Assembly (NCBI RefSeq): GCF_007753095.1
Contig: NZ_CP036348.1
Span: 3,410,001 to 3,474,000 of the forward strand
Direction of reading: 5' to 3'
Source: Rosistilla carotiformis
GTDB taxonomy: Bacteria > Planctomycetota > Planctomycetia > Pirellulales > Pirellulaceae
Length of the DNA stretch: 64,000 bases
Of this stretch, positions 16,618 to 25,441 are shown in pieces. The translations under genes and the position numbers were made by a program. The notes under the pieces are model-generated. The model was not told the origin of the DNA, did no database searches, and was given only the letters and a program-made list of their open reading frames with translations. The stretch's first letter is position 1, and each line of letters begins with the position of its first letter.

Positions 16618-19335
16618 TTACGTTTCCCAGCTATCTTCGGTTTCTTCTTCGTAATCCATCGAGACGACATCCATCTCGTCGTCGTCGAGGTCCGCATCGT
16701 CGTCCCAGTCGTTGGGCTCACTCACGGCTCGCAACGGTTTGGCGGCCTTCTTCTTTGGTTTCGCCGGTTCGCCAGCCTCCGCGCTTCCGTTTTTCATCGC
16801 TTCCCACTGCGACGCGGTGATGATGACTTCCCTCGCCTGAGCGCCATTGTATTGGCCGACGATCCCGTCTTCAGCCATGAAGTCGATCATTCGAGCGGCG
16901 CGGCCGTAGCCGATGCCCAACGCACGTTGCAGCAACGACAAACTGCCTCGCCCTTCGTTGAGGACGACTTCGATTGCACTCTCGTACAGGTCGTCGCGGC
17001 GGCGCAGTGCGGTGACGTTTTCTTCGCCACCGGCGGCCCCTTCTTCGTCCTTGACCTTCAAATTCATCAGCTCGCCGACAAAGTTCTGCTCGGTCATGCT
17101 GCAGTGGTCGACCACGCGATCGATTTCATCGTCGCCGAGGTAGGTGCCCTGGCCACGGATCATCGTGCTGGTTCCCGGCCACAGGAATAACATATCGCCG
17201 TTGCCCAACAGCTTGTCCGCTCCGTTGGCATCCAGAACCACGCGGCTATCGCTGCTGCTGGCGACCTGGAATGAGAGCCTCGCTGGCAGGTTACTTTTGA
17301 TCAGACCGGTGATAACATCGACCGTTGGCTTTTGGGTGGCGAGAATCAAGTGGATGCCGACGGCACGACTTTTCTGAGCCAAACGAATGATGTGCGTTTC
17401 GGCATCTTTGCCGCTGGTCATCATCAAGTCAGCCATTTCGTCCGCGACGATGACGATGAACGGGAGATGATCGGGAATGTTGGCCGCTTGTTCTTCGTCT
17501 TCGGGTTGGAAGCGGCGTTCCAGTTCTTCGCGTCCCAATTGGTTGTAGCCGTTGATGTGTCGAACGCCTACTTTCGCCAACAATGCGTACCTCTCCTCCA
17601 TCTTGTCGACGGCCCACGACAGGATCGCTTCGGCCTTTTTCATGTCGGTCACGACCGGATGCATCAGGTGGGGCAACCGTCCATAGCCGGACAATTCGAC
17701 CATCTTAGGGTCGATCATCAGCATCCGCACCTCGTCGGGACGTCGTGTCATCAGGATCGATGTAATGATCGAGTTCAAGCAAACGCTTTTACCGGTACCG
17801 GTCCGGCCAGCGATCAACAGGTGAGGCATCTTGGCCAGATCGACGGTCAGCGGATTTCCCGAGACGTCTTTGCCCAAGAAGATCGGAATGTTCATCTTGT
17901 TCGCCGAACCGGCGCACTCTTCGATCACTTCACGCAAGTGCACGGTCTGCCGTGTGTCGTTGGGAACTTCGATTCCGACCGTGTTTTTTCCTGGGATCGG
18001 TGCGACGATACGAACCGTTGGCACGCGCAGGGCGATCGCCAGGTCGTCGGCCAAGCCGGTGATCTTGTTTAATCGCAGGCCCTTTTCCAGTTCGACTTCG
18101 TACTGCGCGATCACGGGACCGGTTTCGATCTCTTTGACGCGGACGTTGAGGTTGAAGTCAGCGAAGGCTTGTTCCAACAGACGAGCTTTGCGACGGACTT
18201 CGACCAATTGATCGTCGTAGCAGATGTCGTCCGATTCATCCAACAACGTAACCGAAGGCAACAGATAGTCGTCGGCCCCTTCGGGCATTTGTTCCCGCAT
18301 CGCGTCGGACAGTGAATCGGTATTCGGTTTCCGATTCTGTTTTGTCTTGACCTTCAATTCGTGCTTATCGGGCGTCTCTTCGTGAGGCGGATCCAAGCGC
18401 AGGTTGACGGTCTCGTCCTCGACCACGATGTCGCGGGTCTGCGGTTCGGGCGCTTCGGGTTCGGCAACCTCTTGCGGTTCTTCGGCCACTTCGGCTTCGA
18501 TCTCTGGTGCCGTTTCGACCAACGCATCGACATCGTCCGCAGCCGTCAACTGCTCCGGCTTGCGACCGCGAATCCGTACGCTTGGCTGCGATACCGGTTC
18601 CGCTTCGTCCTGCGGTTCGTCCGCGTCGTCACCTTCCAGGTAGCTAGAATCGTCGATGTCGGTGCGTAGCGTTCCGGCGTGCAGGGATTTCTTGGGAAGG
18701 ATTTTGCCCACCTGACGTAGGCCGGCCACCGACGTCTTTGCGCTGGTGCTGGCGACTTTCCCGGTCGCATAGACCAAGATGTAGTCGGTCGCCATCAACA
18801 TACCGAACATCAGGCAGGTGAACGTCAAGATCCAGGCACCCGCCGATGCAAAATGCAGCCGCAGCCAAGCACTACTCATCGCGCCAAGATAGCCACCGGC
18901 GCCGACCAACGGCATGTGGGCCAGATCGAACTGGGAAAGGGAAGCACCGGTCGTCAGCGACAACAACACCAACGTCCATCCCAACGAACGCATCATCGGC
19001 GCCGAGACACCTCCGCGCAACAGGATCGCGATTGCGGTTCCACCCAACACCGAAACGACAAGACAGGCTCCGACGCCGGCGCCGGTCAATAGCGACCCGG
19101 CCAAGATGGCTCCCCAATAACCGCAGGCATTGGTGATCCGACCGTTCTGCGGGAAGACCAGCGCGTCGGGAGTGTACAGCGAACTGAGAGGCCAGACGGG
19201 AGGTTCAACCGGATCGGCGGGGTCGAAGGTGAACAGCGACACAGCCAAGATCGTCGTGAACGCAGCGAGGGCAATCGCAGCGACGTCGCGTCGAATGCTC
19301 CGCGGCGCCTCAGGGGCGGCGACAGGCTCGGCCAT
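16618..19335 (-). CDS. ftsK: FtsK/SpoIIIE-type DNA translocase
   Basis: Membrane-anchored ATPase that pumps chromosomal DNA during segregation and cell division. Four N-terminal hydrophobic helices occupy about residues 20-200. An acidic, Pro/Glu-rich linker spans about 240-350. The motor follows, with Walker A GRTGTGKS near residue 507, Walker B VIVADEMADLMM and the family block RLAQKSRAVGIHLILATQ. The C-terminal gamma winged-helix domain (YESAIEVVLNEGRGS to GIVGQYNGAQAREV) binds orienting sequences. ATG at 19335 is chosen because GGAGG lies nine bases upstream; the frame is open 51 codons further to 19488. The extreme C-terminus is strongly acidic. Confidence 0.95.
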   Translation of the reverse strand: MAEPVAAPEAPRSIRRDVAAIALAAFTTILAVSLFTFDPADPVEPPVWPLSSLYTPDALVFPQNGRITNACGYWGAILAGSLLTGAGVGACLVVSVLGGTAIAILLRGGVSAPMMRSLGWTLVLLSLTTGASLSQFDLAHMPLVGAGGYLGAMSSAWLRLHFASAGAWILTFTCLMFGMLMATDYILVYATGKVASTSAKTSVAGLRQVGKILPKKSLHAGTLRTDIDDSSYLEGDDADEPQDEAEPVSQPSVRIRGRKPEQLTAADDVDALVETAPEIEAEVAEEPQEVAEPEAPEPQTRDIVVEDETVNLRLDPPHEETPDKHELKVKTKQNRKPNTDSLSDAMREQMPEGADDYLLPSVTLLDESDDICYDDQLVEVRRKARLLEQAFADFNLNVRVKEIETGPVIAQYEVELEKGLRLNKITGLADDLAIALRVPTVRIVAPIPGKNTVGIEVPNDTRQTVHLREVIEECAGSANKMNIPIFLGKDVSGNPLTVDLAKMPHLLIAGRTGTGKSVCLNSIITSILMTRRPDEVRMLMIDPKMVELSGYGRLPHLMHPVVTDMKKAEAILSWAVDKMEERYALLAKVGVRHINGYNQLGREELERRFQPEDEEQAANIPDHLPFIVIVADEMADLMMTSGKDAETHIIRLAQKSRAVGIHLILATQKPTVDVITGLIKSNLPARLSFQVASSSDSRVVLDANGADKLLGNGDMLFLWPGTSTMIRGQGTYLGDDEIDRVVDHCSMTEQNFVGELMNLKVKDEEGAAGGEENVTALRRRDDLYESAIEVVLNEGRGSLSLLQRALGIGYGRAARMIDFMAEDGIVGQYNGAQAREVIITASQWEAMKNGSAEAGEPAKPKKKAAKPLRAVSEPNDWDDDADLDDDEMDVVSMDYEEETEDSWET

Positions 19336-19521
19336 AACTGTGTTCCTCCGTGTGGCAGCGGGCAACCTCATGTTGCACGGCGATACCAAAACCTCGGAAG
19401 CCCGAATCCCTGAGCCTCGTCTGTTTGTCCATCGGGACTTATCGGCAGGCTGAGAAACAAACACCATTGGAATGCTAGCGGGCGCCACAGTCGTCGCAAC
19501 CGCTACAGGATCCCGCGGCGA

Positions 19522-20919
19522 TTAGACCGCCGACGGCGGGACCACGTACAGGACAAACTCCAACGTCGCGGGTCGGCCATCGATCACCACGTCGATCGCG
19601 CGGCGGTTTTGCACGTCGCCTGCGATCAGATTCTCATTAAAGCGAACGGCCAGCGAGAGTCCACGTTCGACGGCGGCCCATTGGTCGACCGAGGCTTTCG
19701 GGTCGACGCTGAAGAAGACTCGTCCAGGACGCATCGGCAAGCAGCGTGGCGGATCGGCGTGGTGGCTGAACTGCAGCCCCGCGCGACCTAACCGATACAG
19801 TTCGTCGACGGTGCTGCCGGCCCCAATCTTCATATCCAAGCGTTTTTCGACCAGCATCCGCGTCTGTTCCGTCGGCAGCGACGAAGCCACGGCGACGAAC
19901 AAACGCTGGCCAGGTTCCAACCAAGCCGGTTCCAAAGCAACCTGCACCCGTTGCCCGGCTCCAACAAACGCCCGCTCGCTGTATTCGGCTTCGATGACTG
20001 CGTCCAAGACGCCATCGACCAGCCGCCGTGCCGTCCAGAAGCAGCTGCCCAAATCATCGTGATCGTATTTCGGCAGATCCGGTACCCGGCGTGCTGCGGT
20101 AAAGACCGCCATCCGGCCGACGAAACTCAACAACTGGTGGAAAACCTCCAACGGATGGATCCCCGGCGTGAAGGCCTGCACGCTCAATTCTGCGTAAGCC
20201 TCATTCATCACCCGCATTTGTTCCAGGATCATGCGATCGCCTTGCGAAGTCGAATCGAACGTGATCCCCCGCGAAACGACTTGGTTGGAAACGAGATCCA
20301 ACTTTTTTCCGATTCGATCGAACACCGGTCGGACGATTTCTTGCTCCAGCGTCGCCCAAGCATCCACGGCCAGCAGCGGCGGAATGAAGGTTCGGTCCAG
20401 CTCGGGAGCTCCTTCAGCGTGGTCGGCGCGGCGAACGCGCAACAGTGGCATCGTGGAATAACCGGCATGATCGTCGGCGTCGGAAAGCAACCGAACGTTC
20501 AATCGACGCAGCTGAATCGGACGCGGGTTCTGGCCGGAATTGGCGTCTTCCAAATCGAGCGATTCGACACGATATCGAGTGGATGCGGCGGCAGTTTCCA
20601 GTTTCGGAATCGCCGCAAACAGTGTCAACGTTTGCTTGCCGACCATCGCGTGACGCAGATCCAATTCCGGTAGGCTGCCCGATTCGGGATACGCCACCAG
20701 GGTACCGTCACGCATCCGCAACGCGAGTTCGGAAACGACGATTCGGTTGTTTGCCAGGGCGGTGGGGTCGAGCCGGAAGCGTCGCAGACCCCAGCTGAAG
20801 TGGCGGTTCCATTGGACGTTGTCGCGGATCTGATCTTGGATGTTGCGTTCGGAGATCTGAAAGTGCTGTGGTCTCAGAAACATTCCTTCATGCCAATGTA
20901 CTGGCGCGTTAACAAACAT
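19522..20919 (-). CDS. tssK: Type VI secretion baseplate protein TssK
   Basis: TssK (also ImpJ/VasE) links the T6SS baseplate to the membrane complex. The 465-residue protein opens with VHWHEGMFLRPQHFQ, the family signature, and carries the later family features KYDHDDLGSCFW, an RxxW-like RLFVAVASSLP segment, and CLPMRPGRVFFSVD near the C-terminus. Length matches the family. No other Tss gene (tssB, C, E, F, G, J, L, M, H, Hcp, VgrG) is in the window; the flanking genes are ftsK downstream and a zinc-ribbon protein upstream, both on the same strand. The rest of the apparatus must be encoded elsewhere, or the protein has another role. Confidence 0.88.
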   Translation of the reverse strand: MFVNAPVHWHEGMFLRPQHFQISERNIQDQIRDNVQWNRHFSWGLRRFRLDPTALANNRIVVSELALRMRDGTLVAYPESGSLPELDLRHAMVGKQTLTLFAAIPKLETAAASTRYRVESLDLEDANSGQNPRPIQLRRLNVRLLSDADDHAGYSTMPLLRVRRADHAEGAPELDRTFIPPLLAVDAWATLEQEIVRPVFDRIGKKLDLVSNQVVSRGITFDSTSQGDRMILEQMRVMNEAYAELSVQAFTPGIHPLEVFHQLLSFVGRMAVFTAARRVPDLPKYDHDDLGSCFWTARRLVDGVLDAVIEAEYSERAFVGAGQRVQVALEPAWLEPGQRLFVAVASSLPTEQTRMLVEKRLDMKIGAGSTVDELYRLGRAGLQFSHHADPPRCLPMRPGRVFFSVDPKASVDQWAAVERGLSLAVRFNENLIAGDVQNRRAIDVVIDGRPATLEFVLYVVPPSAV

Positions 20920-21045
20920 CGATTTTCAGCCTTGGGCAAGGGGGAAGGTACCAGCGAACCTGGGATGCCTTCGGACTCCTTCGACCCTTTCGACCGGCGA
21001 CCCTGAGCGTCAGGGAAAAGATAGTGTTTGCAGCGAATGGTCCGA

Positions 21046-21894
21046 TTAACCAAGCCCTAGCACGCCCAGGAGAGCGAAGCCGCCAAAGTAGACAATTGAC
21101 CAGATGATCGATACCGTCAACAAGGACCAGCCGTAGGTGCGGATCTCCGGACGCATGAAAGCGTAGATCATGGCATAGAGGCCGATAAACAACGACAAAA
21201 AACCGTGCATTGGGGATTCTTTGAAGCCATGGATCATGATCTTGATCCAGAAAAACATGCTGCAGATCTGCAGGAACAACAGGATCACCAGCAACATTCC
21301 ACGCGGCACCGGCGACGAACCATCGGCCCCTTCTTCAGCAGCGATCGCATTGCTGACGAAGACCCCCATCACCGCCAGTCCCCCCAAACACATCAGGATC
21401 GTGGCCAGCACCCAAACCGGCATCCCGGTTCCGCTGATCTGTTGCTGAACCTTCGCATCGCGACGCATGTGCGCCGCCGCTTCATCCAACGCGGCGTGTC
21501 CGAATTCGGACGCCGCTTCTTGCGATTCGGTGAAGCCCTGGACCCGTTGACCCGTTTGGGTGTTAAATCCACAGTTCATGCAGACGACCGTCCCGGGACG
21601 CATTTCTTTTGCGCACGCCATGCAAACCGGGCCGGTGAGTTGTGCGATCCCTTCATCATCGAACAACGATCCCACGCCGCCCGCGGGGGCCGGAGTCGTG
21701 GCGGCCGCAGGAAAGGCCGTCGGATTGGCAGCTGCCGGTGGAGGCGTCGCAGCACGCGGAGGCTGCGCGGACGCAGCACCGCCGCCGGGAACCTTTAAGA
21801 CTTCTTTGCAGCCAGGGCAACGAATCGACTTGCCAGCGAATTCATCCTTGAGATTTAATGTCTTGCCGCACTTGCACTTAACAGAAATGGCCAT
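21046..21894 (-). CDS. Zinc-ribbon protein with C-terminal membrane helices
   Basis: A 282-residue protein of unknown function. Residues 7-31 hold CKCGK and CPGCKE, a zinc ribbon common in planctomycetes. An Ala/Pro-rich linker (about 38-75) follows, then a second possible zinc knuckle, CMACAKEM with CMNCGFNTQTG (about 91-113). Three or four hydrophobic helices lie between about 160 and 280. The topology suggests a membrane protein with cytoplasmic metal-binding domains. It lies 126 bp upstream of tssK on the same strand, but nothing in its sequence links it to secretion. Function is not assignable. Confidence 0.75.
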   Translation of the reverse strand: MAISVKCKCGKTLNLKDEFAGKSIRCPGCKEVLKVPGGGAASAQPPRAATPPPAAANPTAFPAAATTPAPAGGVGSLFDDEGIAQLTGPVCMACAKEMRPGTVVCMNCGFNTQTGQRVQGFTESQEAASEFGHAALDEAAAHMRRDAKVQQQISGTGMPVWVLATILMCLGGLAVMGVFVSNAIAAEEGADGSSPVPRGMLLVILLFLQICSMFFWIKIMIHGFKESPMHGFLSLFIGLYAMIYAFMRPEIRTYGWSLLTVSIIWSIVYFGGFALLGVLGLG

Positions 21895-22069
21895 GAATCG
21901 AATCTAGTCTGCGAGAAAAAGAAGGCGGCGTCACACCGGAGATAGCTGCGTCCATTCTAACCCGCGATCCGGCCTTCGCCAGCTTGGCCCGTGGGGATTC
22001 AGCCAGGCGAAAAGATTGTTTCCAATGAGGTGGCAATCGGCAAGCCACGAGCCGTTCCCGATCTGTCGT

Positions 22070-22504
22070 TTAGCCCATGCTTGAGCGCAGGCGATCGCGA
22101 ACAAAATCGCGGATCTCATCGCGGACACGGCGATAGTGGCCCATCGCTTCCGCCGGACTGGCCGCCTCGCGGGCAAGTTTCGGGGGATCGTCAAAACCGA
22201 CGTGAATCACTTTGGCTTCGGTTCGAAATATCGGGCAGTTTTCGTCGGCATGGCCACAAACCGTGATCACGACGTCCAATGGCACGTCGGAAAACAAGCT
22301 GACCAATTTGGACGACTGCCCCGAAATATCGACTCCCGCCTCACTCATCACTGCCACCGCGTTGGGATTGAGGCCATGTGCTTCGATCCCCGCCGAATAG
22401 ACTTCCAACGAATCCCCGTGAAAATGCCGCGTCCAACCTTCTGCCATCTGGCTGCGACATGAATTTCCGGTGCACAGAAACAGCAGCTTCGTTTTTGTCG
22501 TCAT
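22070..22504 (-). CDS. arsC: Arsenate reductase, thioredoxin-coupled (LMW-phosphatase fold)
   Basis: Reduces arsenate to arsenite in the cytoplasm. The phosphatase-like loop CTGNSCR is at residues 11-17 (Cys and Arg of CX5R). A second cysteine pair sits in VCGHADENCP, matching the relay Cys82/Cys89 of the Bacillus/Staphylococcus enzymes that are recycled by thioredoxin. At 144 residues it is close to their length. It follows arsA by 12 bp and closes the arsR-arsD-arsA-arsC run. The product, arsenite, needs an efflux pump that is not present here. Confidence 0.93.
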   Translation of the reverse strand: MTTKTKLLFLCTGNSCRSQMAEGWTRHFHGDSLEVYSAGIEAHGLNPNAVAVMSEAGVDISGQSSKLVSLFSDVPLDVVITVCGHADENCPIFRTEAKVIHVGFDDPPKLAREAASPAEAMGHYRRVRDEIRDFVRDRLRSSMG

Positions 22505-22516
22505 GTCCAGGAGACC

Positions 22517-24307
22517 TTAGCGAGAAACAGGGGACTCAAGTTTTGGGTTGTTCGCCGACGTTAAGCGAGCCAGACCTTGAACACCCGTGGGCGGTTCGAT
22601 CTGCCACGGAACCAAGGCCAGTCGTTGGCTGTGCTCCGATTGTACCTCGTGGATGAATCGCAGTTCGTGTTGTTGGCGACGACGCAAAGAGACGTCGGTC
22701 ACCGCCAATGGCACGAGGCTTTGATTGATCACCCACGCGAACGGTTCGATTTGAGCGCGACGAAGATCTGCTTGCAGCGTTGCCGCTTCGTGGACGGGGG
22801 TCGCTTCGGGCAGCGTGACCAGCAATACGTGAGTAAACTGAGGATCTCGCAATCGTGGCAACAGGTTCTGCACCGCTTCGGGCATCTGTTGGGTTTGGCG
22901 TGTCACTTCGCGATGATAGGCCATCGCGGCATCCAACAACAAAACCGTATGTCCGGTCGGCGCGGTATCCAACACGACAAATCGGTCGGTCCCTTCGGCG
23001 ACGGCTTTCGCAAACGCGCGAAAGACGGCGACCTCTTCGGTGCATGGGGAACGGAGGTCTTCTTCCAGCAGTGCGAGGCCGTCGGGATCCAGGTTTTCAC
23101 CGGCGGTTCGCAAGACTTCCGCCTTGTAGGCTTCCGTTTCTGCCGCCGGATCGATCCGTCCGACCGTCAGCCCTGGCAACGCGTCGGCCGTCATCGTCGC
23201 TGCCAGATGCGCCGCCGGATCGGTGGTCGACAGATGAACGGGCAATCCGCGTTGGGCCAACGCTACCGCCACGGCGGAGGCAATCGTTGTCTTGCCGACC
23301 CCTCCCTTGCCCATCGCCAGAATCACGCCGTGCCCAGCTTGTGCCAGTTCATCGACTAACGATCCGAGTCCGCTGGGGATGGTGCCGATCGGTGCGGTTT
23401 GTAGATCCGCGGACGCATCCGTTTCCGTCGGTTGGCCAATACGACGCAGTGCTTCGATACCCATCAGTCCCGACCACGACCACGGCACGATCGTTTGTGG
23501 AAGAGATTGGGTTTCCGCGGGCATGCCGGCCATCGCCGCCTCGCCCCGTTGTTGCAACGCCATCGCGACCGCATCGTTTGCCTCCTCGCTACAAAACACT
23601 CCGTTGATGACCAAGTGTTGGTTGGTCACCCCCAGTTTCCGCAATTCGGCACTTGTTCGCGCCGCCTCGCTAAATGCTGAGGATTCCGGCCGGGCGACCA
23701 AAACCAGCGTGGTCACACTGGCATCGCTGAGTGCGGCGACCGTTTGTCGGTAGATGGCTTGCTGCGCTTGCAGTCCCGCCAACGGACCAAGGCATGACGT
23801 CCCCGACGTATTGGTTTCCATGAAGCCCGACCAAGCCGACGGTAAGGTGAGCAGACGCAATGTGTGCCCGGTGGGAGCGGTGTCGAAGATCACATGGTCA
23901 AACGCCGCGGTCGCGCTTGGATCGCCCAGTAATTTTGAAAATTCATCAAACGCAGCAATCTCGACCGTGCAGGAACCTGAAAACTGTTCCTCCATGCTCT
24001 TGACCGCGGCATCGGGCAACACGCCACGGTAGGGGCCGACCATCCGTTCCCGGTAGGCAGTGGCCGCCGCTTCGGGATCGATATTCATCCCGTACAGATT
24101 GGGAACCGCCGCCACCGGGGTGGGGTCGTTCCCCAAGGGCGTTCCCAACACCTCGTCGAGATTCGAGGCCGGATCGGTGGAAACCAACAACACACGATGG
24201 CCACGATCCGCTAAATGCACCGCCGTCGCAGAAGCCAGCGAAGTTTTGCCGACGCCCCCTTTTCCGGTAAAGAACAAATTCCGCGTCGGTACTTTGATGA
24301 AATCCAT
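22517..24307 (-). CDS. arsA: Arsenite-transporting ATPase ArsA, two-domain
   Basis: Cytosolic ATPase that drives arsenite extrusion through ArsB or Acr3. Both halves are complete: Walker-type loops FTGKGGVGKTS near residue 13 and MGKGGVGKTT in the second half, each with a DTAPTGHT signal block. The three metal-binding cysteines of the family are visible in SGSCTVEIAAF, TSCLGPL and SPCTEEVAVF. ATG at 24307 with GGGGAG five bases upstream was chosen over an earlier in-frame start at 24370, which would overlap arsD. Length is 596 residues. It lies 31 bp after arsD and 12 bp before arsC. Confidence 0.95.
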   Translation of the reverse strand: MDFIKVPTRNLFFTGKGGVGKTSLASATAVHLADRGHRVLLVSTDPASNLDEVLGTPLGNDPTPVAAVPNLYGMNIDPEAAATAYRERMVGPYRGVLPDAAVKSMEEQFSGSCTVEIAAFDEFSKLLGDPSATAAFDHVIFDTAPTGHTLRLLTLPSAWSGFMETNTSGTSCLGPLAGLQAQQAIYRQTVAALSDASVTTLVLVARPESSAFSEAARTSAELRKLGVTNQHLVINGVFCSEEANDAVAMALQQRGEAAMAGMPAETQSLPQTIVPWSWSGLMGIEALRRIGQPTETDASADLQTAPIGTIPSGLGSLVDELAQAGHGVILAMGKGGVGKTTIASAVAVALAQRGLPVHLSTTDPAAHLAATMTADALPGLTVGRIDPAAETEAYKAEVLRTAGENLDPDGLALLEEDLRSPCTEEVAVFRAFAKAVAEGTDRFVVLDTAPTGHTVLLLDAAMAYHREVTRQTQQMPEAVQNLLPRLRDPQFTHVLLVTLPEATPVHEAATLQADLRRAQIEPFAWVINQSLVPLAVTDVSLRRRQQHELRFIHEVQSEHSQRLALVPWQIEPPTGVQGLARLTSANNPKLESPVSR

Positions 24308-24338
24308 GTCTGCTCCCCGTGACAAAATTAAGAAAAAC

Positions 24339-24710
24339 CTAACAGCAGCCTGTGTCGCCACAGCACCCACCGGCTCCGCTGACGGGCAATGAAACCGGTC
24401 GCTTCAGCGGCGTGTCGGTCCACATCGCTAGGTTGTCACGTGAAGGGTATTCGCCGCGACTGACGATCTGATCATCGACGATGACCAACGGCAGGCAATC
24501 TATCCCCGCATCGGTCAACATCTGTTGCACGCTCGGGTTGTTTGCGAACTCGGCGGGATTTTGAGCCAAGTTGAACCGGTGGACTTCGTGCCCTTGAGCG
24601 GCCAACCAGTCCAAATCAGCAGCAAATCGAGGCAACACGGGGTCGACCTGCGGACCGCAAACTCCTGTGGAACAACACATCGCTTTGTCGTAAATCGATA
24701 CCTTCTTCAT
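24339..24710 (-). CDS. arsD: Arsenite metallochaperone ArsD
   Basis: Delivers arsenite to ArsA and can act as a weak repressor. The metal-binding cysteines CCSTGVCGP lie at residues 12-20, and the C-terminal vicinal pairs GGCCGDTGCC are also present. The ATG at 24710 has GGAG just upstream; an in-frame TTG two codons earlier is less likely. At 123 residues it matches the family. It precedes arsA by 31 bp and follows arsR by 98 bp. Confidence 0.94.
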   Translation of the reverse strand: MKKVSIYDKAMCCSTGVCGPQVDPVLPRFAADLDWLAAQGHEVHRFNLAQNPAEFANNPSVQQMLTDAGIDCLPLVIVDDQIVSRGEYPSRDNLAMWTDTPLKRPVSLPVSGAGGCCGDTGCC

Positions 24711-24808
24711 CTCCAACTCCTTTGTTTAAAAAACACGTAGGTTCAGGGTCACTTATCGGGAAATCGTCTATCGCCGCTGTACGATTAAAAGGGCGAAAAA
24801 AAGATCGG

Positions 24809-25138
24809 CTACAATTCGGCGATCAATGTTTTCAGTCGCGCCAGTCGTTCGTGGTTAATACAATAGCAGACCTTGGGCCCATCGACTTCCCCTTCGATCA
24901 AACCCGATTCCTTCAAGATCTTCAAGTGTTGAGATACGGTGGATTGTGCCAGTGGCAATTGCGCGACAATATCACCGCAAACGCAGGCCTTCCGTCCTAT
25001 CAATAGGCGGACGATTTGGACCCGCGCTGGATGGGCAATCGCCCAAGCCAGTTTGGCAAAGTCAGTCGCCGACGCGTCGGGCGCCAGTGGCACCGGCGTC
25101 GAATCACACGGCTTGTTGGAACTTGCTCGCTTAACCAT
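24809..25138 (-). CDS. arsR: ArsR-family arsenic-responsive repressor
   Basis: Winged-helix repressor that releases DNA when arsenite binds. The DNA-binding helix region reads LAQSTVSQHLKILKESGLI. The metal-site block CVCGDIV precedes it, matching the ELCVCDL region of ArsR, and CYCINHERL follows. Length is 109 residues, with an N-terminal extension of about 20 residues. ATG at 25138 follows a TTG start option at 25141; AAAGGAAA is just upstream. It is the first gene of arsR-arsD-arsA-arsC and very likely represses its own promoter. Confidence 0.93.
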   Translation of the reverse strand: MVKRASSNKPCDSTPVPLAPDASATDFAKLAWAIAHPARVQIVRLLIGRKACVCGDIVAQLPLAQSTVSQHLKILKESGLIEGEVDGPKVCYCINHERLARLKTLIAEL

Positions 25139-25149
25139 CAATTTCCTTT

Positions 25150-25196
25150 ATCGTTCATCTGCGATTTAGGATAGTCGGCAGCCGTCAGGACGTCAA
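25150..25196 (-). promoter_or_regulatory. Promoter and possible operator of the ars operon
   Basis: Read leftward, TTGACG (25196-25191) and TATCCT (25173-25168) are separated by exactly 17 bases, five and four matches to the sigma-70 consensus. Between the -10 box and the arsR ATG lies ATCG...CGAT (25150-25165), an imperfect dyad that could be the ArsR operator. The promoter is well supported by spacing and position; the operator is a guess. Confidence 0.55.
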
Positions 25197-25234
25197 CGGG
25201 ATGGAGATACTGGGGCTCCCGCGACGGTGAGAAC

Positions 25235-25258
25235 GCCAAGGGCCCACAGACCCTTGGC
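25235..25258 (-). terminator. Hairpin downstream of phosphofructokinase gene
   Basis: GCCAAGGG (25235-25242) and CCCTTGGC (25251-25258) form a perfect 8-bp stem with an 8-base loop, about 180 bases past the pfk stop and upstream of the ars promoter. No T-tract follows, so its role as terminator is uncertain. Confidence 0.35.
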
Positions 25259-25441
25259 AGTTACTGAATTATGGGCGTTTCGAAAGCAACGCACTTTGGT
25301 CACGCACGCGGTCTGACGACGCTCGCCAGTCCTCACCCCGTAGCCTCCACGAAGTTCTCATGGAAAGCGTTCGCGGCGTGGACGAAACCGTCGCCGCTGG
25401 GGCCGCGTTGTGCCTCGAAGCGATCTGCGTTTATCGGCGGA

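Larger units (their letters stand above)
25139..25441. other. Intergenic region between pfk end and ars promoter
   Basis: About 300 bp without a gene. It contains the ars promoter at its left end and a perfect 8-bp hairpin at 25235-25258. Nothing else is recognised. Confidence 0.5.
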
